From: Runella salmonicolor
GTDB taxonomy: Bacteria; Bacteroidota; Bacteroidia; Cytophagales; Spirosomataceae
Length of the DNA: 64,000 nt
Assembly: GCF_024158025.1 (NCBI RefSeq)
Contig: NZ_JAMZEL010000003.1
Span: 186,001-250,000, forward strand
Reading direction: 5' to 3'
Made by a program: the position numbers and the translations under genes. Below the pieces are notes generated by a model. It was given only the letters and a program-made list of their open reading frames with translations. It was not told the origin of the DNA and did no database searches. Below are positions 49,767-58,309 of the stretch, piece after piece. Position 1 is the first letter of the stretch. Every line of letters begins with the position of its first letter.

Positions 49767-51641
49767 ATGCCTGAACAACGGATTTATAAACTCATGCGCA
49801 TTGTTACATGGCTACTTTTAGGTACGCTCCCAACTTGGGGACAGAACGTACTCACCATTACCGATGCCCAAAAAGCCAACCCCATTGCGCCCTACGTTTA
49901 TTTCCTAAAAGACGCCACGCATACCCTCACGGCCGAGCAAGTTGCCCGCTATCCATTGGACTCCTTTCAGGCGTTGAATCAGAAAGAAATTGTCGGATTC
50001 GGTTACTTTACTGAAAAGATTTGGTTACGTTTTGAAGTTAAAAACAAAACTTCAGAAGACCTCTACCTCATTCACAGTTTCCGAGGGTTTCATCGAATAG
50101 AAGTCATCATAAGGGATGAAAAAGAGCAACAACGGGCGTTTCAGGCAGGATTAGAAACCCCAGCTTTACATCAACAAGTACTTACGAGACCACCCATTTT
50201 TCCCATAGGTAGTTGCCCCAAAGTTATCTATCTCACAATTGTGTCAGGCAACGCCTATGGCGATTATATACACATCGGGAATTTAGAGCATGCACTCAGT
50301 TATCAAAAAAATAACACAATTTGGCAAAGTTTTTCGCTGGGCATTTTTGTTCTCGTCTTTATCTATGCTTTTATTTTTTCTATTCGTCTCCGTGATTCCT
50401 TGATTGGCTGGTATGCCTTACTGATGTTCAGTATTATTACCTTTTACTTAGATTTTTACGCGTTTCTGCCCGTCAGTAAGTATCTTATTTCTCCATCATT
50501 TATATATCAATTATGTTGGTCGCTTTTCCACGTTAAGTTTCTCAATTTGCGTTTCTATTCAAAAACGCTCTATTGGGCTATTATGGGCCTCAACGGGCTT
50601 TATTTTATGAATTGGATAGTTACCAAAATGATTCGTCTTGTTGATAATAACTTCCCATCGTTACTTTACCGTCTACTCTTTTGGCTCAAAATTGACTGGG
50701 GAGGGTATATCTTAATCGTATTATTCATGTTGTTGATTGGGCTCGTTTACGTGTCAATTAAGAATTTCAAACAAGTCTGGGTTTATGGAGTTGCTTTTAG
50801 TATCAGCCTCATAGCCATGATTATTAGCATGTTTGCCCTTTACAATATTTCTTGGCTACCCTTCATCCCTTACAACAATTCATTCGTCCCGGGTACATTG
50901 ATTGAAATCATCATGCTGGGGTATATTTTGGCTCAACGCACGGGGCAACACCGCAAAGAGCAATTCCAAACCCAGCAGCAGCTCATCGTCCAACTCCAAG
51001 AAAATCTGCGTCAACAAAACAAACTCCTCCAAATCCGCGATGAAATTGCCCGTGATTTGCACGATGAAGTCGGCGCTACCCTCACCAGCATTGCTACTTC
51101 GGCCAAGGTGATTCAGAAGAAAAATGGCAATAACAATCCAGAAACAAACGCTATTTTGGGTCAAATCAAAGCCGATTCCGAAGAAGCTATCCACACCATT
51201 CGGGATACCGTTTGGGCCTTAAATCCTAATAACGACACACCCGAAAAACTCCTCGAAAAGATGCGAGCGGTGGGTTTTAAATTGCTCACAACCCACGACA
51301 TCTCCTTTGTTTTTGAGAACGAAGTCCCAGCTACGCAATTGCCCGTTTTCATAATGGAGCAGCGGCGCAACCTGTATTTGGTTTATAAAGAAGCCCTCCA
51401 CAACATCGCCAAACACGCCCACGCCACCACCGTTCAAGTACGTATCTATCAGCAAGCCAACGTCTTACACATCCAAATTTTGGACGATGGCCAAGGTTTT
51501 GATTGTTCAAAAAACACCGATGGGAATGGTTTGAAAAACTTTCAAAAACGGGCAAAGGAAGGTGGGTTTGAGGTAAATGTTTCGTCGGGAGAAGGAATTG
51601 GAACGATTATAGAGATGATAGTAAACAATATTAAAAAATGA
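49767..51641 (+). CDS. 7TMR-DISM sensor histidine kinase, copy 2
   Basis: A 624-residue protein with the same architecture as copy 1: signal peptide ending TWGQ, DISMED2-like domain with LDSFQALN, seven TM helices (about 185-395), linker, RDLHDEVGATLTSI (His about 432), and HATPase with NIAKHAHATTV and DDGQGF...GNGLKNF. From the linker onward the two proteins are almost identical, and long DNA stretches match too, while the sensor and membrane parts differ strongly. It begins 10 bp after copy 1 and overlaps the regulator gene by 4 bp (ATGA), so it is translationally coupled to it. The ligand probably differs from that of copy 1. Confidence 0.88.
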   Translation: MPEQRIYKLMRIVTWLLLGTLPTWGQNVLTITDAQKANPIAPYVYFLKDATHTLTAEQVARYPLDSFQALNQKEIVGFGYFTEKIWLRFEVKNKTSEDLYLIHSFRGFHRIEVIIRDEKEQQRAFQAGLETPALHQQVLTRPPIFPIGSCPKVIYLTIVSGNAYGDYIHIGNLEHALSYQKNNTIWQSFSLGIFVLVFIYAFIFSIRLRDSLIGWYALLMFSIITFYLDFYAFLPVSKYLISPSFIYQLCWSLFHVKFLNLRFYSKTLYWAIMGLNGLYFMNWIVTKMIRLVDNNFPSLLYRLLFWLKIDWGGYILIVLFMLLIGLVYVSIKNFKQVWVYGVAFSISLIAMIISMFALYNISWLPFIPYNNSFVPGTLIEIIMLGYILAQRTGQHRKEQFQTQQQLIVQLQENLRQQNKLLQIRDEIARDLHDEVGATLTSIATSAKVIQKKNGNNNPETNAILGQIKADSEEAIHTIRDTVWALNPNNDTPEKLLEKMRAVGFKLLTTHDISFVFENEVPATQLPVFIMEQRRNLYLVYKEALHNIAKHAHATTVQVRIYQQANVLHIQILDDGQGFDCSKNTDGNGLKNFQKRAKEGGFEVNVSSGEGIGTIIEMIVNNIKK

Positions 51642-52273
51642 TCAACATTGTACTTTTTGAGGATAACAAAAGCCTGCGGCAAAGCCTGAAATTGTATTTT
51701 GACAATACGGCAGGTGCGTATTTGGCAGGTGCGTATGAAGATGCCAACGATGCCGTTGCCAAAATCCGCAAACATCAGCCGGACGTGGTACTGATGGATA
51801 TTCAAATGCCGGGTCTATCAGGCATCGAAGCATTGAAGCGTATTAAAGCAGTGTATCCTGATACCAAAGTGCTGATTCACACGATTTTTGAGGACGAGCA
51901 CCGCATTTTTTCGGCTGTTTGCGGCGGTGCATCGGGCTACGTACTCAAAAGCCCCGACCCCGACGACGTGTGGCAGGCCATTCAAGATGTTCACAAGGGA
52001 GGAGCGCACATGTCCCCCGCCATTGCGATCAAGGTAATGCAGATGTTTCAAAACCAGTTTGTCCAATCGCAGCCTACCTACATTGAACTTACAGGACGCG
52101 AGCGCGATGTGCTGACGTGTTTGGTGAAAGGCATGAGTTACAAAATGATAGCTGACGCGTGCTCGTTGAGTGTACATACGGTTCACTATCACATCAAACA
52201 CATTTACGAAAAACTACACGTTAATTCAGCCCCCGAAGCAGTGGTGAAGGCTATTGAGCAGAAGTTGGTGTAA
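51638..52273 (+). CDS. NarL/LuxR-family response regulator
   Basis: A 211-residue protein. The receiver has Glu8/Asp9, phosphoacceptor Asp54 (VVLMDIQMPGLSG) and HTIFEDEH; Lys lies in VLKSPDP. The C-terminal LuxR-type helix-turn-helix is LTGRERDVLTCLVKGMSYKMIADACSLSVHTVHYHIKHIYEKLHV. It is the evident target of both kinases upstream, to which it is translationally coupled. LuxR-type dimers bind short inverted repeats; the 21-bp palindrome found on both sides of the cassette is the obvious candidate site. A 13-bp direct duplication lies in its own coding region (51709-51736). Confidence 0.92.
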   Translation: MINIVLFEDNKSLRQSLKLYFDNTAGAYLAGAYEDANDAVAKIRKHQPDVVLMDIQMPGLSGIEALKRIKAVYPDTKVLIHTIFEDEHRIFSAVCGGASGYVLKSPDPDDVWQAIQDVHKGGAHMSPAIAIKVMQMFQNQFVQSQPTYIELTGRERDVLTCLVKGMSYKMIADACSLSVHTVHYHIKHIYEKLHVNSAPEAVVKAIEQKLV

Positions 52274-52275
52274 AA

Positions 52276-52323
52276 ACTACCAGAATTGGGGATGGTGAGG
52301 CTTAGGATTATGACCGACCTTTG
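52276..52323 (+). promoter_or_regulatory. Promoter with 21-bp operator, copy 2
   Basis: The same 21 bases as at 45167 (52276-52296, starting 3 bp after the regulator stop) are followed after 19 bp by GACCTTTG (52316-52323). The start codon of the NTF2-like gene lies 58 bp past the palindrome. The spacer sequence between palindrome and -7 box is unrelated to that of copy 1, so the shared parts are conserved by function rather than by recent duplication. Confidence 0.6.
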
Positions 52324-52354
52324 TCTCAATCATTCACTAAACTTATCTGCTTCA

Positions 52355-52789
52355 ATGAAAACTTTACCAGTAAAAATCGCTTTTTGCACTCTCCTGTTTC
52401 TGAGCATTCACTCGTTCAGTTTTGCCCAAAAAGACAATACGGATGATCCTGAAAAAGTACTCCAATTGTTTATCACAGAATACAACACCGACCCGCACAG
52501 CTTTTTCAACAGCCGCATTCCGAGTGATTTTAGGTACACCAATACCAAAGGTTTGTTTTCGTACCGAGAGTCTGTGGTCAAAGGGGCCGAAGGACGAAAG
52601 AGCACCAACAGCGAAGTCTCTGATCTAAAATTTTTTAAGGCCGGTGATTTGATTGTAGCCAGTGGTATCCATACGTTTGGGGGAAATCCAATGGCTTTTA
52701 CCTATACCATGCGAAAAGAAAATGGGAAGTGGATGTTCGCAGCCTCACACCATTCCACAGTTGAAAAAGCAGCAGAAACAAAAAAGTAG
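52355..52789 (+). CDS. Secreted NTF2-like (DUF4440/SnoaL-type) protein
   Basis: 144 residues from MKTLPVKIAF, chosen because it starts a clean signal peptide ending FSFAQ (about 24); an in-frame ATG at 52286 lies inside the promoter. The mature part is a small alpha+beta cone: helix VLQLFITEYNTDPHSFF, SDFRYTNTKG, and strands SDLKFFKAGDLIVASGIHTF, FTYTMRKENGKWMFAASHHS. This is the fold of NTF2-like/DUF4440 proteins, which bind small ligands or act as simple enzymes. No catalytic set is recognised. It is probably under direct control of the regulator encoded upstream. Confidence 0.75.
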   Translation: MKTLPVKIAFCTLLFLSIHSFSFAQKDNTDDPEKVLQLFITEYNTDPHSFFNSRIPSDFRYTNTKGLFSYRESVVKGAEGRKSTNSEVSDLKFFKAGDLIVASGIHTFGGNPMAFTYTMRKENGKWMFAASHHSTVEKAAETKK

Positions 52790-52792
52790 AGG

Positions 52793-53062
52793 TTACTTAT
52801 TTCCGCACCCATCCACATAAGCGGCAAACGAACTGCCTTGGTCTGCTTTAAAACCAGGATTCAGTAACACGTAATTTTGGGCATCATAAGTCACTTTGGC
52901 CGAAGGTGAAAGGATATTTTGGGCCTGAATATTGGTACTAACCTCAAATTTAACGGTATCTGTAATGGTATGAGTCAGCACCAACGAAACGGTACAGGGG
53001 TCAATTCTAACCAAAAATTTACTGACGTTCAGGACGGAACTATCGGTGTTTTCCAACAAATT
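52793..53062 (-). pseudogene. Detached C-terminal part (coathanger-like domain) of the secreted protein at 53063
   Basis: In the same frame as the gene upstream, separated from it only by a TGA (53063-53065). The frame continues without further stop and encodes NLLENTDSSVLNVSKFLV then FEVSTNIQAQNILSPSAKVTYDAQN...LNPGFKADQGSSFAAYVDGC. This matches the 3-coathanger-stack type of C-terminal domain that usually ends secreted Bacteroidota proteins. It has no plausible start of its own (the first candidate is a TTG). It is either a recently broken gene end or is reached by TGA read-through. Confidence 0.6.
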
Positions 53063-53605
53063 TCATGCGGTATTGACATCCGCATTGTGGCTCGCCAAAA
53101 TCTGACTGAGGGTAGATGTAATTACTTTAGGTTCAATGGCTTTTAGAAAAAGACTATCCAGTAGTTGATTCACCGTTGTGTAGTTTTTAAAGGAACGCCC
53201 CACCAAATTATTGTGTAAATCCATGGCCGAAGCAGCCGTTTTGACCAGCGCTGTTCCCGTATCATTGTACTCATAAGCCGACGTAAATTGCTGCACAATG
53301 TCGTTGGCCGTGGCATCGTTGGCGCCCGCATCTTTCAGTTTTTTGACCGCAAGCGCATTCCAAAGCGAATGTCGGAAAGCGTTGGAACTGTTGTCATTTT
53401 GGCTTTGTGCGCCTGTTCCAAAAAATTGGTCGGTATAGGCATTGGCTTCGTTGCCCGCATCAAAAATAAGCTGTGCCTGCGCGGGGTACATGAATGCCAA
53501 CGCTTGTACGCGGGGATTGAAGCCGAGAGGGTGGTTGGTGTTGTTGCCGAAAGTGGTAGGAGTAAGGATGAAACAAAAGACAATTGTAGATAAATGGTAT
53601 TTCAT
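53063..53605 (-). CDS. Secreted protein with NAFRHSLWNA (DUF6973-like) domain, truncated by an in-frame TGA
   Basis: 180 residues with a signal peptide (about 1-20, ending TFGN). The core SNAFRHSLWNALAVKKL (about 93-109), followed by a DIVQQFTSAYEYND helix and SAMDLHNNLVGRSF, resembles the DUF6973 type of domain, a His/Arg-containing helical domain of uncertain role; I am moderately sure. The gene stops at a TGA, after which the frame continues for 89 more codons with a typical C-terminal secretion/anchoring-like domain. As it stands the product would lack that domain. A sequencing error is possible. Confidence 0.6.
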   Translation of the reverse strand: MKYHLSTIVFCFILTPTTFGNNTNHPLGFNPRVQALAFMYPAQAQLIFDAGNEANAYTDQFFGTGAQSQNDNSSNAFRHSLWNALAVKKLKDAGANDATANDIVQQFTSAYEYNDTGTALVKTAASAMDLHNNLVGRSFKNYTTVNQLLDSLFLKAIEPKVITSTLSQILASHNADVNTA

Positions 53606-53674
53606 AAGTAGGGGGATAAATTCAAGTTTTTCACAGAAATTTCTTTAAAGTATAAAGCTATCTGTTTTAATAAA

Positions 53675-53710
53675 ATACCCGACGCGCACTTGGATTGGCA
53701 CGTCGGGTAT
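53675..53710 (-). terminator. Terminator of the PVC-type gene
   Basis: Perfect 10-bp arms ATACCCGACG/CGTCGGGTAT with a 16-nt spacer, followed on the minus strand by TTTATT. It lies about 130 bp past the stop of the gene ending at 53842. Confidence 0.5.
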
Positions 53711-53841
53711 CTGAGTATATATAACACCACAAAAAACGAAAAAGAATTTCGACTTACGTGATAGCTTTTCGTTTGATTAGGTCAAATGTCCAAATTAATC
53801 CTTAAAAAGTACTTAAATGTGGCTTAAACTTTGCTTAAAAA

Positions 53842-56800
53842 TTACTTCCGTTTCAAGCTGGATAAATACTCCACCAAGTCCACCAATTCTGGTTGACTCA
53901 TGGCTTCGTGTAGGCCTGCGCTCATGAGCGATTCATCCATTTTTTTCATCGATACCACTTGGCTCATTTTGTAGCTTTGGGTGGTGCCTCCGGGAAATTT
54001 GAGCAGTAAATCGGTCTCGGTTTTGCTCGAAACAATCCCCACGGTGGTCGTGCCGTCTTTGAACTTTACTTCGTAGCCTTCGTAGCCGAAACTCACCCCC
54101 GCACTTGGGTAGAAAATAGCCATATATTGACCATCTTTGCCCAATTTGCTGCCAATTTCTGATAATTTAGGCCCAAAATCGTTGCCTTCACCATTGACTT
54201 GGTGGCAGATGGCGCAGTAATTGGCAAACACTTTTTGCCCGTTGGCGGCGTTGCCCGTCATGGCCATCAGCTCACTTACGGGTGGCAGTTTTTTGCCTGC
54301 TTTGCTGGGGGCGGCATCTAGGTATTTGGCGGCTTCTATTCTTACATTTTTGCGCCAAGCACTGCTCACGCCTTGTACGGCAGCGGCTTTTAAATCACCG
54401 CTAAATTTGCCTTCTTTCAACAGCGCCAATACTAAATCTTCGCCGTCCATACTACCGCCCAACGCCCGCGTTGCTTCGGCCCGGAGGGCTTTGGGGCGTT
54501 TGGGGTCAAGGGCAACCGCCTTGAGCATGTCGATGGATTGCTTGGTGCCCACACTCCGTAAAGAAGTGACCACACTCTGCGCTTTGGCGGCATCTTTACC
54601 GTTGATGGTGGCCCACAATAGTGGTGCCTGTTCTTGCTTCAACAGCTGACGGGCGGCGTCGCGGCCGTCGCGTTGCATGGGTTTTTCGGTGGCCACTTGT
54701 AAAAGACGTTTTGACTCCGAAATTGGCTCAAAGCGTTGCACCAAATCCATGTACTCGGAGGTGCCAAAACTGGCATCCAACAGTTTTTGCAGGGATTGCT
54801 GCGCCACGGGCGAGGTTTTGACAAAGCCAGGATCTAAATGGCGCAGGCACAATTTAGCCACGTCGTTGTCGGTGTTGCCCTTCATGATGTCCAACAAAGC
54901 GTTTGATTTTTCGGTTGCGCCAGGGTTGAAGTCAAACGCGCGGAAATAGCGCAAACGGTCGGTGAGCGGCACATTTTTATCACCTGCCAGCGAGGCCAAC
55001 AGCGGCACCGAAGCGGCCGTCCGTGCCCGCCACACAATGTCACGGTTTTTGGGGGTTGCCGTTGGATTGGACCCCGCCATTTTGAGCCATGCGTTGTAGA
55101 ATTTATCCCATTGACCATCGGCCGACACGCCGAGGGCTTCCAAATACCAACGGTCTTTTCCGTCGTAACGGGTGGCCAATTGGGCCCACACATCGGCGGC
55201 CAAATCGTCGCTGATGTGACGAATCGCCAAAGCTACTTCGCGGCGCACCTGTGCGTCGGGGTCAGCCGCTAAAGTGTTCAATTGTTCAATCGACAACGGC
55301 AACACACCTTTGGCCGTTATTTGCCGCGCTGCGCGGATGGCCGTGATTTTAATGTCAGGGTTGCTATCCTTCAAGGCAAGTTCTACGTATTTAGTGCCGT
55401 TGGAAAGTTTCGTCAACAACCACAACGCCCGGGCTTTCATGCGGGGATTGGCGGTGGTTTGGTACATTTTTACGAGGTCACTTTCTGCACTTTGACCAAG
55501 GCTGCGAATTTTGTTCCAAGCCATATAACGGACCGAAACATTGGGGCTTTGAATCGCTTTCAACGCTCCTTCTAAAGTACTGAAATCCGTACTTGGCACT
55601 TTGTAAGCCGTATTAGCAGGTGCCACGCGGTAAATGCGGCCTCGGTTCAAATCTCCAGCTTGGTGGCCGCCCACGCCTGGGTCGTACCAGTCGGCGGCGA
55701 AGAGTGAACCATCAGGGGCCACGCACACATCCGACGGGCGAAACCACTGATTACGCTTTCCGTAGAGTACATTTACGATGCTGGCTTTGAAACCAGCGCC
55801 ATTTTTTTCAACGGGATATGAGCGCACCACGTTAGGGCCTGCATCGCAGTGAATCATCTGGTTTTGAAATACTTTGGGCAGCATGTCGCCTTCGTAAATC
55901 AACATGCCCGTGGGCGAGCCCGCACCCGTTTGGAGCAGGTTGGGGATGGCGCCGGGGTCATTCAGGTGCCAGTGGCGCAGTGGAATTTCTGATTCGATGT
56001 TGGTCCGGTTAGCGCTCCAGCTTGCACCCGTCATTTCGTCGGTGTAGCCGTAGTTTCCGTATTCCATTACGTAGTTGATACGCACCCCTTTGTTGCCGTC
56101 GTCGTCGTTGTCTGACTGCCACATCGTGCCGTAGCTGTCTACGGCTACTTCGTAGTTGTTACGGAAATTGTGTCCCAATACTTCTACATTTTTGAAGTCT
56201 TGATCACAGCGGAACACCATTCCCTGCTTGTATTTTTTACGGTCAATAGGCTGTCCGTCTTGGTCCAGTACGGGTTGGCCTTTGCTGTCGAGGAGCTGAT
56301 TGCCTTCGTTACCGAAGTTAAAATACAATTTTCCGTCGTGCCCGAAGGTGAAAGCGTGCATTCCGTGGTCGTGCTGCTCGCCTTTAACTCCCTGAAAGAT
56401 GATTTCTTTTTTGTCGGCTTTGTCGTCCCCGTTTTCGTCGGTAAACAACCACACGTACGGGCTTTGCGAAACCAGCACGCGGTTGCCCATCACCAAAATC
56501 CCCAAGGGCGCGTTGACTTCGGGCCCCTGATAAAACACCTTACTGGCGTCGGCTTTGCCGTCGCCGTTGGTATCTTCCAGAATCATGATGCGGTCGCCTT
56601 CTTTGTGGGTAGCATTTCCCGTAATGTGCGGACGGTAGTTGTAGGCCTCCAACACCCAGATGCGGCCTTTGTGGTCGATGTCGATGTTGGTCGGGTTGGT
56701 AATCATCGGTTCCGAAGCAAACAGATTGGCTTCCAGCCCGTCGGCTACTTCCAAAGCCCCCACGGCGTATTTCAATTCATGTTTTTGTTCCTGCGTGAGG

Positions 56801-56919
56801 GTAGCGTATACACTGTCGAGGGTCGTTTGAGCCCCGCGACTTGGGTTGTCGTTTTGATAAGTTGCCAACAAAGAGCCAACCAACGCCAGCCCGCCCAGTC
56901 CCCAAAGGTATTTTTTCAT
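53842..56919 (-). CDS. PVC-type heme-binding CxxCH protein with propeller and HEAT repeats
   Basis: A 1025-residue exported protein (N-terminal hydrophobic segment about 4-22). Residues about 50-480 are a sorbosone/glucose-dehydrogenase-like propeller (PTNIDIDHKGRIWVLEAYNYRPH, GDRIMILEDTNGDGKAD, VCVAPDGSLFAADWYDPGVGGH). Residues about 490-880 are HEAT-like helical repeats (ALKDSNPDIKITAIRAARQI, LAADPDAQVRREVALAIRHI). From about 905 there is a cytochrome c domain with CAICHQVNGEGNDFGP (covalent heme CxxCH) and a downstream methionine-rich region. Such proteins are abundant in Planctomycetes and Bacteroidota and are thought to be periplasmic dehydrogenases passing electrons to the heme; the substrate is unknown. 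Confidence 0.87.
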   Translation of the reverse strand: MKKYLWGLGGLALVGSLLATYQNDNPSRGAQTTLDSVYATLTQEQKHELKYAVGALEVADGLEANLFASEPMITNPTNIDIDHKGRIWVLEAYNYRPHITGNATHKEGDRIMILEDTNGDGKADASKVFYQGPEVNAPLGILVMGNRVLVSQSPYVWLFTDENGDDKADKKEIIFQGVKGEQHDHGMHAFTFGHDGKLYFNFGNEGNQLLDSKGQPVLDQDGQPIDRKKYKQGMVFRCDQDFKNVEVLGHNFRNNYEVAVDSYGTMWQSDNDDDGNKGVRINYVMEYGNYGYTDEMTGASWSANRTNIESEIPLRHWHLNDPGAIPNLLQTGAGSPTGMLIYEGDMLPKVFQNQMIHCDAGPNVVRSYPVEKNGAGFKASIVNVLYGKRNQWFRPSDVCVAPDGSLFAADWYDPGVGGHQAGDLNRGRIYRVAPANTAYKVPSTDFSTLEGALKAIQSPNVSVRYMAWNKIRSLGQSAESDLVKMYQTTANPRMKARALWLLTKLSNGTKYVELALKDSNPDIKITAIRAARQITAKGVLPLSIEQLNTLAADPDAQVRREVALAIRHISDDLAADVWAQLATRYDGKDRWYLEALGVSADGQWDKFYNAWLKMAGSNPTATPKNRDIVWRARTAASVPLLASLAGDKNVPLTDRLRYFRAFDFNPGATEKSNALLDIMKGNTDNDVAKLCLRHLDPGFVKTSPVAQQSLQKLLDASFGTSEYMDLVQRFEPISESKRLLQVATEKPMQRDGRDAARQLLKQEQAPLLWATINGKDAAKAQSVVTSLRSVGTKQSIDMLKAVALDPKRPKALRAEATRALGGSMDGEDLVLALLKEGKFSGDLKAAAVQGVSSAWRKNVRIEAAKYLDAAPSKAGKKLPPVSELMAMTGNAANGQKVFANYCAICHQVNGEGNDFGPKLSEIGSKLGKDGQYMAIFYPSAGVSFGYEGYEVKFKDGTTTVGIVSSKTETDLLLKFPGGTTQSYKMSQVVSMKKMDESLMSAGLHEAMSQPELVDLVEYLSSLKRK

Positions 56920-57028
56920 AAGTATCCGGATTTAGAACATGTCATTTGAACAATTAACTGTTAAAGCAAAATGTTTGGGGTTTATAATGCCTTTTCCGTA
57001 TAGCTTCTGGGAGACTTGGGGAGGAATC

Positions 57029-58132
57029 TCACTTTCGGGCGTAATACATCGCGATATTTTTCAGTCGATACCAATGTCGGGCGTTCACCCACGGGTATTT
57101 TCGTTGGGCAAGGGGCACAATGTCGGCCTCTGTAATGTCGCCGTTGAGTTCTTTTTCGCCCATCGTGTAGATGTACGATTCGGCTTCACGGCAGTGCTTT
57201 TGAATTCTTTCGGCCTCTTCAGCGGTGATTTGGGGATATTTTTTGTGTAACCTTTCGTAAATGGGCTTGCGGTAATTTTCGCCCCATTCGATGCTCAATT
57301 CCATGGCATCATTCAATAGCTCATCGCTGAAACCTAATTCATTGGTGCTCACCATAGCGTTGGTGAAGTTGGATAAATCATATTTAGAAAGGTCAAAACC
57401 AATTTCAGGAATCGGCGTAAAAACGGCGCGTTGGCCCGAGATGGCGGAAAATTGATCCGAAAAAGGGTACTTTTCTTTTACTTCTTCGGGAAAATGTTTG
57501 ATGAGGTTGATGCTGTAATACCAGCCGTTGGTAAATTGAACCTGAACTTCGTAAAAGCCAAACATAATGTGGCTGAATTCACAGCTAATAATCCATTTTC
57601 CATTTTCTTTTTTTGGATTGGGAGCATAATAACATTCGACTTCAAGTTCTTTTACTTTGTTGAAAACGCTAATTTGTTCTATTTCAAAAGGCTCAGAATT
57701 CAGTTCAATGAGGAGCCGCTGAAAATGGATGTTCTGAAAAACAGAAACTTGATTTCGGGTCAGTATCCCCACCGGAACGTTGGATGGGGCGGGGGCATCG
57801 GGAAACCGTAGACTTTTCGTCGTGGTTTTTGTTATCTGAATTCGGCCTTTGAGGGGAGAGAAATTTTGAGAAAAGGGCGCGCAAACGATGACTTTTTCTT
57901 CGGACACAATCGCCTGAATACCGTCGCCCCGGTCGGGCAGTAAATAGCCTTTGGTTTCGTATTCCCAATCGGCAATGTCTCTCATGCGTTCATTGGAGGC
58001 TTTGCTGATTTGCGCATGGCTGTAGAGTTGATTTTCTAACTCGAAGAGGGTGCCATCGGGAAAGTCCGCGAGGTCTTTGACAAAGAATAGTTGATAGTTT
58101 TTGGTGGCCATGGCTTGTGCCTCCGCGCTCAT
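57029..58132 (-). CDS. Cytoplasmic protein of unknown function
   Basis: A 367-residue protein without signal peptide or membrane segment; a start at residue 8 (58111) is equally possible. The N-terminal 240 residues are beta-rich (LPDRGDGIQAIVSEEKVIVCAP; GFYEVQVQFTNGWYYSINLIKHFP). The C-terminal 120 residues are helical and charged, with KPIYERLHKKYPQITAEEAERIQKHCREAESYIY, which resembles a small helix-turn or ubiquitin-associated-like module, and a final WVNARHWYRLKNIAMYYAR. No family recognised. It is alone on the minus strand, 109 bp upstream of the PVC-type gene and divergent from the ABC exporter. Confidence 0.6.
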   Translation of the reverse strand: MSAEAQAMATKNYQLFFVKDLADFPDGTLFELENQLYSHAQISKASNERMRDIADWEYETKGYLLPDRGDGIQAIVSEEKVIVCAPFSQNFSPLKGRIQITKTTTKSLRFPDAPAPSNVPVGILTRNQVSVFQNIHFQRLLIELNSEPFEIEQISVFNKVKELEVECYYAPNPKKENGKWIISCEFSHIMFGFYEVQVQFTNGWYYSINLIKHFPEEVKEKYPFSDQFSAISGQRAVFTPIPEIGFDLSKYDLSNFTNAMVSTNELGFSDELLNDAMELSIEWGENYRKPIYERLHKKYPQITAEEAERIQKHCREAESYIYTMGEKELNGDITEADIVPLAQRKYPWVNARHWYRLKNIAMYYARK

Positions 58133-58309
58133 TGATTTCCCAAAGCGTAGAGGGCTTCTTGTTTTATACGTTTCTTTCTGATTTTTTTACCAAAGTAATT
58201 CAGATAACCTGTTCGACAAGCGGCCCGTTTATTTTTCGGCACTAAATGCGGCGGGTTTCTGTTTCTGTAAAGTCAACATTTGCCCCTTGGCAATTGAAAA
58301 TCACCCACA

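Noticed and set aside
56170..56949. 259-codon frame on the plus strand
   Set aside because: Antisense to the propeller of the PVC-type protein; valine-rich shadow with no recognisable domain.
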